Source: Alphaproteobacteria bacterium
GTDB lineage: Bacteria; Pseudomonadota; Alphaproteobacteria; UBA7887
Assembly (NCBI GenBank): GCA_030739735.1
Contig: JASLYQ010000003.1
Location: 1-64,000 of the forward strand
Direction: 5' to 3'
Length of the DNA: 64,000 bases
Positions 52,124 to 61,570 of this stretch are shown one piece after another (position 1 is the first letter of the stretch; every line of letters starts with the position of its first letter). A program made the translations under genes and the position numbers. The notes under the pieces were generated by a model, which worked only from the letters and a program-made list of their open reading frames with translations, searched no databases and was not told the origin of the DNA.

Positions 52124-52918
52124 GTGACAACAGATTTGCTCGAAAGCGTACAGGACCGCGTGGCGACCCTGACTATGAATCGTCCTGATCGGCGCAATGC
52201 AATGTCGAGGGATATGTTGGAGGCCCTACTGGAGAGCTTGGTCCGGATCGGCGCCGATGGTGACGTGGGGGCGGTGATCCTGACCGGTGCAGGCGGTGCC
52301 TTTTGTGCCGGTGGCGACGTCAAGGCGATGGCCGAGGGCAAGGAGTTCGCCGAGGAAGGGCTCGAAGCCAAGGCCCGCGGCCTGCGCAGGGTGATGGAGG
52401 TCTCGCGCCTACTCCACGAGATGCCGAAGCCTGCCATTGCCTTGGTGCCCGGGGCGGCTGCCGGCGCAGGTCTGTCGCTGTGCCTCGCTTGCGACATGCG
52501 TATCGCCAGCGAGTCAGCGAAGTTCACTACCGCCTTCGCTCGCGTCGGCTATTCGGGTGATTTCGGCGGTAGCTATTATCTAACCTCACTGGTTGGCACT
52601 GCGAAGGCGCGCGAACTCTACTACATGGCCGATCTCGTGGATGCGCAGACCGCGCTCTCGCTCGGTATGGTCAACCGCGTGGTCACCGATGATGAGCTGG
52701 AAGCGGTGGGCAACGAGGTGGCCGAGCGTATCGCTGCCGGGCCGTCGATTGCGCTCGGCTACATGAAGCGCAATCTCAACGCCGCCGAGCATGTGGCGCT
52801 CGGTGAATTGCTCGATCTGGAGGCTTTGCACCACAGCCGCTGTGGCATGACTGAGGACCACAAGGAGGCCACCAAGGCTTTTGTCGAAAAGCGCCAGCCG
52901 GTCTTCCACGGGCGTTAA
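52124..52918 (+). CDS. Enoyl-CoA hydratase/isomerase family protein
   Basis: 264 residues starting at a GTG. Crotonase-fold oxyanion-hole segments are 'GAGGAFCAGGDVKAMAEGKE' and 'LVPGAAAGAGLSLCLACDMR', with 'RIASESAKFTTAFARVGYSG' after. The two Glu of classic enoyl-CoA hydratase are not both evident: the second site reads 'GYSGDFGGSYYL', with Asp, so an isomerase or other crotonase activity is possible. Divergent from CaiB across 125 bases, so the two likely share regulation and substrate. Confidence 0.92.
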   Translation: MTTDLLESVQDRVATLTMNRPDRRNAMSRDMLEALLESLVRIGADGDVGAVILTGAGGAFCAGGDVKAMAEGKEFAEEGLEAKARGLRRVMEVSRLLHEMPKPAIALVPGAAAGAGLSLCLACDMRIASESAKFTTAFARVGYSGDFGGSYYLTSLVGTAKARELYYMADLVDAQTALSLGMVNRVVTDDELEAVGNEVAERIAAGPSIALGYMKRNLNAAEHVALGELLDLEALHHSRCGMTEDHKEATKAFVEKRQPVFHGR

Positions 52919-52921
52919 GCG

Positions 52922-53647
52922 CTGGAGTGGCATGACCATGGGGTCGTGATTTCGGCCCGCCGTCACGGTGAGGCGGCGTTAGTGCTGCATGTTCTGACCG
53001 AGCATCACGGTCGTCATGCCGGCCTGGTGCTGGGTGGGGCGGGGCGGCGCAAGCGCGGTACCTTCCAGCCAGGCAACGGGCTCGCCTGCCGTTGGCGGGC
53101 GCGCTTGCCCGAGCATCTCGGCAACTTCAGCGCCGAACTCGTGCGCGTGCGAGCCGGGCCGCTGCTGGGCGATGCGCCACGCCTCGCCGGGCTTGGGGCT
53201 GCCTGTGCTCTGGTCGATGCCGTGCTGCCCGAGCGTGAGCCCTATCCTGCCGTCTATCACGGGCTCCTAGCTTTGCTCGATAGTCTGATCGATGATGAGT
53301 ACCCGCTGGAAGCTTGGGGCGCCGGCTATGTACGCTGGGAGCTTGGCGTGTTGGCTGTGCTTGGATTCGGCCTCGACCTTAGCGCTTGTGCCGCGACCGG
53401 CAGCAATAAAAGGCTGATCTGGGTCTCGCCCAAGTCGGGTTGTGCGGTCTCGGCCGCGGCAGGCGCCGACTATGCCGATCGGCTGCTGCGGCTGCCGCCG
53501 TTTCTCGTCGGCAGCGGCGCGGCGACAACGGCTGAAATCGCTGATGGGCTACGGCTCACGGGCCACTTTCTGACCCGGCATGGGCTGGTCCGCGACGATG
53601 CAGCGCTTCCGGCGGCGCGCGATCGGTTGAGTGAGATTTTCCGCTAG
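52922..53647 (+). CDS. recO: DNA repair protein RecO, probable CTG start
   Basis: About 241 residues. RecO proteins begin M-E-W-x-D-x-G-(I/V)-V; here that sequence appears in frame as EWHDHGVVISARRHGE only if translation starts at CTG 52922. The first standard start (GTG 52946) would cut off eight conserved residues. Further RecO features are 'LTEHHGRHAGLVLGGAGRRK' and the helical C-terminal domain. RecO loads RecA on SSB-coated DNA with RecR. It lies four bases after the crotonase stop and before parC. Confidence 0.9.
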   Translation: MEWHDHGVVISARRHGEAALVLHVLTEHHGRHAGLVLGGAGRRKRGTFQPGNGLACRWRARLPEHLGNFSAELVRVRAGPLLGDAPRLAGLGAACALVDAVLPEREPYPAVYHGLLALLDSLIDDEYPLEAWGAGYVRWELGVLAVLGFGLDLSACAATGSNKRLIWVSPKSGCAVSAAAGADYADRLLRLPPFLVGSGAATTAEIADGLRLTGHFLTRHGLVRDDAALPAARDRLSEIFR

Positions 53648-53688
53648 ATGTAGTGGTTGTCCCCGCCTAGCCATGCTATCACTGGCCC

Positions 53689-55911
53689 ATGGGCAAGAAA
53701 GCTAAGCTCCCCGAGCCGATCCCTGTCGATTTTGCCCAAACGCTCAGCGAACGATATCTGTCTTACGCGATGTCCACAATTATGGCGCGTTCGCTGCCTG
53801 ACGTGCGCGACGGTCTCAAGCCCGTCCACCGGCGCTTGCTGCACGCCATGCGCCTACTCAGGCTTGACCCGCGCTCTGGCTTCAAGAAATGCGCCCGTGT
53901 CGTGGGCGATGTTATCGGCAAATACCACCCGCACGGAGAGGTCGCGGTTTATGACGCCATGGTACGCTTGGCCCAGGAGTTCGCGGTGCGCTACCCGCTG
54001 GTCGACGGCCAAGGCAATTTTGGCAGTATCGATGGTGATGGCGCGGCGGCTATGCGCTACACGGAAGCGCGACTAACCGAGGTTGCCGAAGCTCTGCTAG
54101 AAGGGCTTGATGAGGAAACGGTTGATTTTCGCGCTACCTATGATGGCGAGGAAGAGGAGCCGGTGGTGCTGCCGGCGACGTTTCCGAACCTGCTGGCAAA
54201 TGGCGCTAGCGGCATCGCCGTCGGCATGGCGACGAGCATCCCGCCACACAACGCGCACGAGCTGTGCGATGCCCTGCTGCATCTGATCAAAAAACCGAAC
54301 GCACGTATTGAGACACTGGTCGATCTCGTGCCGGGGCCGGATTTTCCCACCGGCGGCGTGCTGGTCGAGACGCGCGAGAGCATTGCCACCGCCTATAAAA
54401 CCGGCCGTGGCGCCTTCCGCGTGCGCGCGCGTTGGCATGAGGAGAAGGCGAGCCACGGACGCTATCGCATTATCGTCACTGAGTTGCCCTATCAAGTGCA
54501 GAAGGCGCGCCTGATTGAGAAGGTCGCCGAGTTGATGACGGCCAAGAAGCTGCCCTGGCTGGCCGATATTGTCGACGAATCGGCAGAAGACATCCGTTTG
54601 GCGCTGGAGCCGCGCTCGCGCACGGTCGAGGCGGGGGCACTGATGGAATCACTTTTCCGCCTCAGTGATTTGGAGAGCCGCGTTTCACTTAATCTCAACG
54701 TTCTCGATGCCGACAACACACCCAAGGTGATGTCGTTGGCTGAGGTGCTGCAGGCGTTTCTCGACCACCGCCGCATCGTGTTACAGCGGCGCGGCCGCTA
54801 TCGATTGGGGAAGATCAACACGCGATTGGAGGTGCTCAAAGGCTTCCTCGTCGCTTTCGTCAATCTGGGCAAGATAATCCGCATTATACGCGAGGACGAT
54901 GAGCCCAAGGCTACCATGATGGCGCGCTGGGATCTGAGCGACGTGCAGGCTGAGGCGATCCTCAACATGCGTTTGCGCGCGCTACGCAGGCTGGAAGAGA
55001 TAGCCATCCGCAAGGAGCTTGAAGGTCTCGGCGAGGAGCGCGATATGCTAACCGCGCTGCTCGCTGACGAAAAGCGGCAGTGGCGCGCTATCGGCAATGA
55101 GGTGAAGGACATCCGAGCGCGCTTTGGAAGGGACACCGTGCTCGGCGCCAGGCGCACCGAGATAGGCGAGGCACCGAGCGTTGAGGTGGTGCCACTCGAG
55201 GCCATGGTGGAGCGCGAACCGATCACCATCATCTGTTCAGAGAAAGGCTGGATTCGTACTGTTCGTGGTCACTTAGCGGAAGATACTGAGATTAAGATTA
55301 AGGAAGGCGATCGGATCTGGCGACGCCTGCACGCCCAGTCAACCGACAAGCTGGTGGTGTTTGCCACCAACGGCCGCTTCTATACCCTTCCTTGCGACCG
55401 CCTACCCGGCGGGCGTGGCTTTGGCGAACCACTCCGCTTAATGGTAGATCTCAGCAACGAGCACGATCTGGTCGAATTGATGGTGCACCAGCCTGACCAA
55501 AAGCTGTTGGTGGCGGCGAGCGACGGCCGCGGTTTTATCGTCGAGACCGATGAGATCGTGGCGCAAAAGCGTGGCGGACGTCAGGTGCTCAACGTTTCGG
55601 GTGAGGTTGAAGCTGTGGTCTGTGTGTTGGCTGAGGGCGACCGGTTGGCAGTGGTCGGTGAGAACCACAAGCTGCTTGTCTTTGGACTCGACGAATTGCC
55701 GGTGATGACCCGCGGGCGTGGTGTCATCCTGCAGAAGTATCGCGATGGCGGCTTATCGGATGCCCGCTGCTTCTCAGGTGGCGCAGGCCTGACCTGGCGT
55801 CAAGGCTCGCGCCTGCGTACCCTGACCGAATTGGGGGACTGGATTAGCAAGCGCGGCAATGCCGGCCGACTCGCCCCGAAAGGCTTCCCGCGCCACAATC
55901 GCTTTCGTTAG
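53689..55911 (+). CDS. parC: DNA topoisomerase IV subunit A
   Basis: 740 residues. The breakage-reunion domain has '[20 protein letters not shown]', '[20 protein letters not shown]' and catalytic Tyr124 in '[15 protein letters not shown]'. The C-terminal beta-propeller is short, as in ParC rather than GyrA, and the GyrA box is absent. In the quinolone region '[19 protein letters not shown]' the position equal to E. coli Ser80 is Val85. It decatenates chromosomes with ParE, encoded elsewhere. Confidence 0.97.
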   Translation: MGKKAKLPEPIPVDFAQTLSERYLSYAMSTIMARSLPDVRDGLKPVHRRLLHAMRLLRLDPRSGFKKCARVVGDVIGKYHPHGEVAVYDAMVRLAQEFAVRYPLVDGQGNFGSIDGDGAAAMRYTEARLTEVAEALLEGLDEETVDFRATYDGEEEEPVVLPATFPNLLANGASGIAVGMATSIPPHNAHELCDALLHLIKKPNARIETLVDLVPGPDFPTGGVLVETRESIATAYKTGRGAFRVRARWHEEKASHGRYRIIVTELPYQVQKARLIEKVAELMTAKKLPWLADIVDESAEDIRLALEPRSRTVEAGALMESLFRLSDLESRVSLNLNVLDADNTPKVMSLAEVLQAFLDHRRIVLQRRGRYRLGKINTRLEVLKGFLVAFVNLGKIIRIIREDDEPKATMMARWDLSDVQAEAILNMRLRALRRLEEIAIRKELEGLGEERDMLTALLADEKRQWRAIGNEVKDIRARFGRDTVLGARRTEIGEAPSVEVVPLEAMVEREPITIICSEKGWIRTVRGHLAEDTEIKIKEGDRIWRRLHAQSTDKLVVFATNGRFYTLPCDRLPGGRGFGEPLRLMVDLSNEHDLVELMVHQPDQKLLVAASDGRGFIVETDEIVAQKRGGRQVLNVSGEVEAVVCVLAEGDRLAVVGENHKLLVFGLDELPVMTRGRGVILQKYRDGGLSDARCFSGGAGLTWRQGSRLRTLTELGDWISKRGNAGRLAPKGFPRHNRFR

Positions 55912-55914
55912 GAA

Positions 55915-56610
55915 CTATTCTGCGGTGACAGCTGTCGCCAGTTTGAGCCGGCCGAGCATGCGGTTGGTGACAACAGTTACCACCTGCTCTATGCGCTCCG
56001 GCGTGAAATTCTCCCAACCCAGGCTGCGCAGCGCGATGGGCTGATTGCGGCAGATCATCAGGAAGTCTCCGACCAGGGCTTCGGTCACGATCCCAACATG
56101 CTCGAAATTCTGCTGACCCGTCGCAGCTTCAACTAGTTTGCGGACCACCCGGTGGCAAGGTAGGAAGACCATCTCGTAGATCTTCTCTTCGCCAGGAGAT
56201 AGTAGCCCCAGCGCACGCGTGATCACGGCGACCCACCAGGTCTGCAGATCGAGGGGCAAACAGGTTTGCAGGAAGTCGCTGCCGAAGCGCGTGGTCGCCT
56301 CGGCCAGCAGCTCCCGATCACCGTCTGCGCCGTCGATCGCCATATCGAGCTCCGCGAAAATGCGGCCGATGTGCTCGTTGCTGCGCGCCACGACGTGATC
56401 GATAATCGCCTGTTGCAGGCCGTCCTTGCCGCCGAAGTAATAGGCGATGGCCGCAAGGTTTACGCCGGCGACACTGGTGATCCGACGGGTCGAGATCGAG
56501 TCGAAACCCTGCCTAGCGTAGAGAATTCCCGCGGTGTGCAGCAGCCGCTCGCTGCAACAGCTCGGATCCTCGCAAAGAACGTCGAGAACCGCATCAAGAG
56601 GTTCGGCCAT
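55915..56610 (-). CDS. TetR family transcriptional regulator
   Basis: 231 residues. The N-terminal helix-turn-helix (about 20-66) reads 'LLHTAGILYARQGFDSISTR' then 'ITSVAGVNLAAIAYYFGGKD'. The C-terminal ligand domain resembles the CerR/DUF1956 type. It is divergent from dctQ, with a 165-base spacer, so it is the natural candidate regulator of the TRAP genes. The 3' end lies three bases from parC. Confidence 0.92.
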   Translation of the reverse strand: MAEPLDAVLDVLCEDPSCCSERLLHTAGILYARQGFDSISTRRITSVAGVNLAAIAYYFGGKDGLQQAIIDHVVARSNEHIGRIFAELDMAIDGADGDRELLAEATTRFGSDFLQTCLPLDLQTWWVAVITRALGLLSPGEEKIYEMVFLPCHRVVRKLVEAATGQQNFEHVGIVTEALVGDFLMICRNQPIALRSLGWENFTPERIEQVVTVVTNRMLGRLKLATAVTAE

Positions 56611-56691
56611 GTTGAGCCGCCGTGTTATCCGGTTGCCGGGAGACTATAGACCAAGCTGACCCGTGTTTGTACAGGCTCCGCAGCAATCCCC

Positions 56692-56719
56692 TTGAGTTGA
56701 CGGCAGAAAGCTCTACTTT
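56692..56719 (+). promoter_or_regulatory. Possible dctQ promoter in tetR-dctQ spacer
   Basis: TTGAGT (56692-56697) and TACTTT (56714-56719) are 16 bases apart in the divergent spacer between the TetR gene and dctQ. Match to consensus is moderate. No clear TetR-type palindrome was found in the 165 bases. Confidence 0.25.
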
Positions 56720-56775
56720 GCGCCCTCGGATGGGGGAGGGTACGAGCTGATACAGCATTGGGGTGAAAGCGCCAT

Positions 56776-57318
56776 ATGGATGGCTTAATCCGTATCGCGC
56801 GTGCCATCGACGCGTTTAACGACTCTGTGGGCCGTGCCGTCTCCTGGCTGACCCTGGTGATGGTGCTGGCTACGGTCGTCATCGTCGTGCTGCGTTACGG
56901 CTTCGACACCGGCTTTATTTGGATGCAGGAGTCGGTGCGCTTTATGCACTCCTTTGTCTTTCTGCTCTGTGCCGCCTATACGTTGCTGCACAATGAGCAC
57001 GTACGCGTTGACGTGCTCTACGCCAATATGTCGGAGCGCCGGAAGGCGATGGTTGACATTTTCGGCTCGCTCGTCTTCCTGATTCCGGTCTGCGTCATCA
57101 TCATCCTGTTCTCCTGGAACTACGTGCTGAATAGCTGGGCAGAATGGGAAGGCTCGCTGGAGGAACGCGGTCTGCATGCGGTCTATCTGCTCAAGACCTG
57201 CATCTGGATCTTCGCTGCGGCAATGATCGCGCAGTCACTGTCGCGCATCATCCACGGTATTGCGATTATTTGCAGCGTCGAGCACGAAGTGTCTGGAGAC
57301 CACGAGCAGGCGCTCTGA
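56776..57318 (+). CDS. TRAP transporter small permease (DctQ)
   Basis: 180 residues with four membrane segments (roughly 22-42, 58-76, 92-112, 138-160). The first is 'AVSWLTLVMVLATVVIVVLR', followed by 'WMQESVRFMHSFVFLLCAAY' and 'LHNEHVRVDVLYANMSERRK', typical DctQ sequence. Together with DctM it forms the membrane part of a sodium-driven TRAP importer. Three bases separate it from dctM. Confidence 0.94.
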   Translation: MDGLIRIARAIDAFNDSVGRAVSWLTLVMVLATVVIVVLRYGFDTGFIWMQESVRFMHSFVFLLCAAYTLLHNEHVRVDVLYANMSERRKAMVDIFGSLVFLIPVCVIIILFSWNYVLNSWAEWEGSLEERGLHAVYLLKTCIWIFAAAMIAQSLSRIIHGIAIICSVEHEVSGDHEQAL

Positions 57319-57321
57319 GCG

Positions 57322-58722
57322 ATGGCTGATCCCTGGGTCTACGAGCTGATCATTGTGGCGATGATCCTGACGCTATGCGGTGCGTTAATGCTCGGTTTCC
57401 CTGTGGCCTTCACGCTCTCGGGCGTGGCTCTGATCTACGCCCTTGGCGGCGCCGCCTTCGGCATATTTGAGCTTGCTTTCGTGCAGGCTCTACCCAACCG
57501 CATGTACGGCATCATGACCAACGACTTGCTAATTGCGGTGCCGTTGTTCGTCTTCATGGGAGTGATGCTCGAGCGCTCGAGATTGGCGGAAGAGCTGCTC
57601 GAGACCATGGCGCTGGTGATGAGCGCCGTACGCGGGGGCCTCGGCATTGCCGTCAGCATTGTCGGCGCGCTTCTCGCGGCGTCGACGGGCATCGTCGGCG
57701 CCACGGTAGTGACCATGGGCCTGTTGTCGCTGCCGACCATGCTACGCCGGGGCTATGCGGCACCGATCGCCTGCGGCTCGATTTGCGCCGCAGGTACCCT
57801 CGGGCAGATCATCCCGCCCTCGATCGTACTGATCCTGCTCGGCGACCAGATATCAGCAGCCTACCAGCAGGCGCAGCTTGCGGCCGGCAACTTCGCGCCC
57901 GATCCTGTGTCCGTCGCCGACCTTTTCATCGGCGCCCTGATCCCGGGCTTTGCGTTGGTGCTGCTCTACATCCTCTGGCAGTTCATCTACGCCTCCATCT
58001 ACCCCGACCGCATGCCCTCGGTGCCAGCCGAAGAGCGCGCTGCAATGGCTGGCAGTGAGCTGATGGGCCGGGTCTTCAAGGTGCTGCTGCCGCCGCTCTT
58101 GCTTATCGTGCTGGTGCTGGGCTCGATCCTGGTCGGGGTGGCAACGCCGACCGAAGCTGCTGGCGTCGGTGCTATGGGCGCCCTGTTGCTCGCGGCGATG
58201 CGGCGTCAGCTGACCATGGACAACCTGCTCGACGTCATGCGCTCGACGGCCAAAGTGTCGTCGATGGTTTTCGTCATCCTCATCGGCGCGCAGCTCTTCA
58301 GCCTCGTCTTCCGCGGTTTTCAGGGCGACGAGATCGTGGCTGAGTTCCTGCACGGGCTGCCGGGTGGGGTGTTCAGCGCCATGTTGCTGACTATGGCGCT
58401 GATGTTTGTGCTTGGCTTCTTTCTCGATTTCATCGAGATCGTTTTCGTGGTGGTTCCGATCGTCGGCCCGGCGCTGCTGATGAACGATATTAGCCCAGTC
58501 TGGTTCGCGATCATGATCGCGGTCAACATTCAGACCTCGTTCCTGACCCCACCCTTTGGCTTTGCGCTGTTCTACCTGCGCGGCGTCGCACCGCCGGAGG
58601 TCAAGACCACCGACATCTATCGCGGCGTCATCCCCTTCGTAATCATGCAACTCGCCATGCTTGGCATTCTCGCCACCTTCCCCGCTATGGCCACCTGGTT
58701 GCCGAAGGTGGTCTACGGCTGA
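57322..58722 (+). CDS. TRAP transporter large permease (DctM)
   Basis: 466 residues with about a dozen membrane segments. Hallmarks are 'MTNDLLIAVPLFVFMGVMLE', 'GIVGATVVTMGLLSLPTMLR', 'CAAGTLGQIIPPSIVLILLG', 'GVATPTEAAGVGAMGALLLA' and 'QTSFLTPPFGFALFYLRGVA'. It contains the transport pathway. It faces three TRAP receptor genes on the other strand, and its 3' end overlaps the unknown secreted protein by 10 bases. Confidence 0.96.
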   Translation: MADPWVYELIIVAMILTLCGALMLGFPVAFTLSGVALIYALGGAAFGIFELAFVQALPNRMYGIMTNDLLIAVPLFVFMGVMLERSRLAEELLETMALVMSAVRGGLGIAVSIVGALLAASTGIVGATVVTMGLLSLPTMLRRGYAAPIACGSICAAGTLGQIIPPSIVLILLGDQISAAYQQAQLAAGNFAPDPVSVADLFIGALIPGFALVLLYILWQFIYASIYPDRMPSVPAEERAAMAGSELMGRVFKVLLPPLLLIVLVLGSILVGVATPTEAAGVGAMGALLLAAMRRQLTMDNLLDVMRSTAKVSSMVFVILIGAQLFSLVFRGFQGDEIVAEFLHGLPGGVFSAMLLTMALMFVLGFFLDFIEIVFVVVPIVGPALLMNDISPVWFAIMIAVNIQTSFLTPPFGFALFYLRGVAPPEVKTTDIYRGVIPFVIMQLAMLGILATFPAMATWLPKVVYG

Positions 58723-59327
58723 TACTCGACCTCGTCGTGGTGCAAGAAGCCGCGGCAGGTAGCGTCTGGCGCATCGCTGGGCAATTGTTCGTAGAGGCGA
58801 AGCTCAAGGACCACTTCCTCAAGCAACTGATCGGCTAGCTCGCTTGAGGTGTCGTCGTCGGTCCAGGGCTCTTCAATGCCGAAGGTGCGCTCCACGAAGC
58901 TACGGGCGCGGTTTGTCTGGCTGCCACCGGCGCTGGTCTCTGAGACCAGCAACTCTTCGCGCATCTTGGCCATCACCGTGCTGCAGGTCTCGGCGGACCG
59001 ATATTGGCCTTGCGCCAGCACCACACCGATCAGCACCAGCTTGCCGCTTTCGCGATGTGCCAGCGGGTAGCCATAGCGGTAATCGACGGCCGGATATTTT
59101 AGGCTATAACTCTCGAAATCGTCGCCATAGTCTGAGAGGTCGTAGGTATAGGACCATAGCGGATTCTCGATCCTGTTAAGCATCCGCTCTAGCTTGACGA
59201 AGCCGACGTCGAAGGCGCTGGCTGGCCGCTTGCGAAGCAATTCCAGGGCACTGATCTCCTGGGCCACGGCATTGCTTCCGATAAGGGTGCAAAGCAGCAG
59301 GGTTGCAGGGGCTAGGCGGTGGGCCAT
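58713..59327 (-). CDS. Secreted protein of unknown function, coupled to TRAP receptor
   Basis: 204 residues with a Sec signal peptide (MAHRLAPATLLLCTLIGSNA, cleavage near VAQE). Mature segments include 'LLRKRPASAFDVGFVKLERM', 'YDLSDYGDDFESYSLKYPAV' and two conserved-looking cysteines near 115 and 190. It starts one base after the stop of the first TRAP receptor gene, so it is translationally coupled. I know no family for it. A periplasmic accessory role in uptake is possible. Confidence 0.75.
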   Translation of the reverse strand: MAHRLAPATLLLCTLIGSNAVAQEISALELLRKRPASAFDVGFVKLERMLNRIENPLWSYTYDLSDYGDDFESYSLKYPAVDYRYGYPLAHRESGKLVLIGVVLAQGQYRSAETCSTVMAKMREELLVSETSAGGSQTNRARSFVERTFGIEEPWTDDDTSSELADQLLEEVVLELRLYEQLPSDAPDATCRGFLHHDEVEYQP

Positions 59328-59328
59328 G

Positions 59329-60471
59329 TCAACCCAGCGCCCGGTTGTTCATATAGCCCTGCTCGGCATACGGCGCGCGCTTCACGGCATCGGTACGGAA
59401 GCTCCACCAGCTGTCGAAGATGCGCTTGGCGATATCGCCCTCGCTAGCCGTCTCTTGCACCACGTCGACGGCGTTGGCGAAAGCGGTTTTCACGACATCG
59501 TCTGGAAAGTTACCGATGGTCACCCCGTGCTCTTCCACTAGGGTCGTCTGCGAGATGTTGTTGCCGGCGGTAAACTCGCTCACCGTGTAGTTGGCTTCGG
59601 CCGTACAGGCCGCCTCGACGATGGCCTTGAGATCGCTTGGGAGGGCATCGAATTTATCCTTTGAGAGCATCACCTCGAGGGATGAGGAGGGCTCGTGGAA
59701 CCCGGGACCGTAATAGAACTTGGCGATTTTGTGAAAACCGAAGGCAAGGTCGTTCCAGGGGCCGACCCATTCGGTGGCGTCGATAACACCCGATTGCAAA
59801 GCGGGCATGATCTCGCCGCCGGGCATGTTGACCGCAGTTACGCCCATGCGGTTGACCACCTCAGCGCCAAGGCCGGGAATGCGCATCTTTAGGCCGTTGA
59901 GGTCTGCTAGTGAGTTTATTTCCTTCTGAAACCAGCCTCCCATTTGCACGCCAGAGCCGCCGGCCAAAAAGGCCTTGAGGCCGAATTCGGCATAAAGCTC
60001 GTCCCACAATGCCTGACCGCCGCCGTGGTGGATCCAACCCGAATGCTCCTGCTGGGTTAGTCCGCCCGGCACGGTGCAGAAAAATGGTGTGCTCTTGTGC
60101 TTTGCCACCCAATAGTACGACGCATCATGGCTCATCTCGGCGGTGCCTTCGCGCACCGCGTCGAAGGCCTCAAAGGCGGGAACAAGCTCTCCAGCAGCAT
60201 AGAGGCGCACGACCATCTTGCCGTTGGACATGGCGCTGATGCGGTCGGCGACGCGCTGGGCGCCGGTGCCGAGGCCGGGGAAGTTCTTAGGCCAGGTGGT
60301 GACCATCTTCCATTCCACGGTGCCGCTGGTGGCGCCCGGTGCTTGGCCAGGTTGCTCTGGCGTACCTGCCACCATTGGCTCCGGCTTTTGTGCGGTTGCT
60401 AGATATGTCGCGCCGCCGGCGACCACGGCGCCTGTCGCAGCACCAATAAGAAAATCACGTCGGGATGCCAT
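59329..60471 (-). CDS. TRAP transporter substrate-binding protein (DctP), Tat signal, copy 1
   Basis: 380 residues. A twin-arginine signal (MASRRDFLIGAATGAVVAG) leads to the DctP domain: 'EWKMVTTWPKNFPGLGTGAQ', 'GELVPAFEAFDAVREGTAEM', 'LNGLKMRIPGLGAEVVNRMG', 'NMPGGEIMPALQSGVIDATE' and 'AKFYYGPGFHEP'. The family binds carboxylates or similar anions; the Arg in 'LKMRIPG' usually holds the ligand carboxylate. By eye it is much closer to copy 3 than to copy 2. It lies 16 bases after copy 2. Confidence 0.95.
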   Translation of the reverse strand: MASRRDFLIGAATGAVVAGGATYLATAQKPEPMVAGTPEQPGQAPGATSGTVEWKMVTTWPKNFPGLGTGAQRVADRISAMSNGKMVVRLYAAGELVPAFEAFDAVREGTAEMSHDASYYWVAKHKSTPFFCTVPGGLTQQEHSGWIHHGGGQALWDELYAEFGLKAFLAGGSGVQMGGWFQKEINSLADLNGLKMRIPGLGAEVVNRMGVTAVNMPGGEIMPALQSGVIDATEWVGPWNDLAFGFHKIAKFYYGPGFHEPSSSLEVMLSKDKFDALPSDLKAIVEAACTAEANYTVSEFTAGNNISQTTLVEEHGVTIGNFPDDVVKTAFANAVDVVQETASEGDIAKRIFDSWWSFRTDAVKRAPYAEQGYMNNRALG

Positions 60472-60487
60472 GGCTCTTCCTTTCCGG

Positions 60488-61570
60488 CTATAGGTTTCTT
60501 TGGTTGAGCGCGCCCTGCTCGGTGAACGGCGCTAGCGCCGCTACTTGGGCACGAAAGCGCGACCAGTTCTCGTAGATGCGGCGGTTGATATCGCCGAGCG
60601 CTGCGGTCTCCGCTACCACGTCCTCGGATAGTCGTCGCAATTCGCGGATTACCTCGTCTGGCATGGGGGTTGGCTCGATGCCGTGGTCGTCGCGCAGCGC
60701 GATCAGAGAGGCAGTGTTGCCGGCAGTAAATTCCGACAGCATGCGCTGGTTCTCCGCCGCCGCAGCTTGTGCGACGATGGTCTGTAAATGCACTGGCAGG
60801 TCGTCCCAGAGCGCGCGGTTAACCGTCAGCTCTAGGGTGGCCCCGGGCTCGTGGAATCCTGGGCCATAGTAATATTTGGCGATCTTATGGAAGCCGAAGG
60901 CGAGGTCGGACCAGGGCCCGGCGAACTCCACCGCATCGATCACGCCCGATTGCAGGCTCGGCATAATTTCAGCACCGGGAATGGTCACCGAGACGCCGCC
61001 GGCGCGATTGATCACTTCGCCGGCGAGGCCCGGAATGCGCATGCGTAGGCCCGAGAGGTCGTCGAGGCTCTCGATGGCCCGGTTGAACCAGCCGCCCATC
61101 TGCGTGCCAGTATTGCCGGCGGCAAAAGCCTTGAGCCCGTATTCGCCGTAAATCTCGTCCCACAAGTCTTGCCCGCCGCCATAGTCGAGCCAGGCGTTCT
61201 GCTCCTGCGCCACCAGCCCGGCAGGGACCACCGCGAAGAAGGCAAAACTCTTGTTCTTGCCGACCCAATAGGCAGCGCCGGCATGACCAAGCTCCGCCGT
61301 GCCTTCGCGTACTGCGTCGAAGATCTCGAAGGCAGGAACCAGCTCGCCGGAAGCATAAAGTCGCACCTCCAGCGCACCTTCCGACATCTCCGTGATGGCA
61401 TTGGCGATGCGTTGTGCGCCGGTACCAAGACCGGGAAGGTTTTTCGGCCAGGCGGTGGCCATTTTCCAACGCCGTTTTCCTTGCGCAATCGCGGGCGTTG
61501 ACAGGTTTGTCGCGGCTGCTGCGCCGCTGCCTGCAATCAGGGCGCGGCGGCTGACTTTGGCAATGCTCAC
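60488..61570 (-). CDS. TRAP transporter substrate-binding protein (DctP), Tat signal, copy 2
   Basis: 360 residues. The signal is 'SIAKVSRRALIAGSGAAAAT', a Tat type. The domain keeps 'RWKMATAWPKNLPGLGTGAQ', 'GELVPAFEIFDAVREGTAEL', 'LSGLRMRIPGLAGEVINRAG' and 'GAEIMPSLQSGVIDAVEFAG'. It differs from copies 1 and 3 in the missing linker after the signal and at many ligand-side positions, so it may bind a different compound. Its start overlaps the stop of copy 3 by four bases. Confidence 0.95.
   Translation of the reverse strand: MSIAKVSRRALIAGSGAAAATNLSTPAIAQGKRRWKMATAWPKNLPGLGTGAQRIANAITEMSEGALEVRLYASGELVPAFEIFDAVREGTAELGHAGAAYWVGKNKSFAFFAVVPAGLVAQEQNAWLDYGGGQDLWDEIYGEYGLKAFAAGNTGTQMGGWFNRAIESLDDLSGLRMRIPGLAGEVINRAGGVSVTIPGAEIMPSLQSGVIDAVEFAGPWSDLAFGFHKIAKYYYGPGFHEPGATLELTVNRALWDDLPVHLQTIVAQAAAAENQRMLSEFTAGNTASLIALRDDHGIEPTPMPDEVIRELRRLSEDVVAETAALGDINRRIYENWSRFRAQVAALAPFTEQGALNQRNL

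Noticed and set aside
56611-56775. TetR operator palindrome in the tetR-dctQ spacer
   Set aside because: No inverted repeat of useful length could be found by eye; regulation is inferred from position only.
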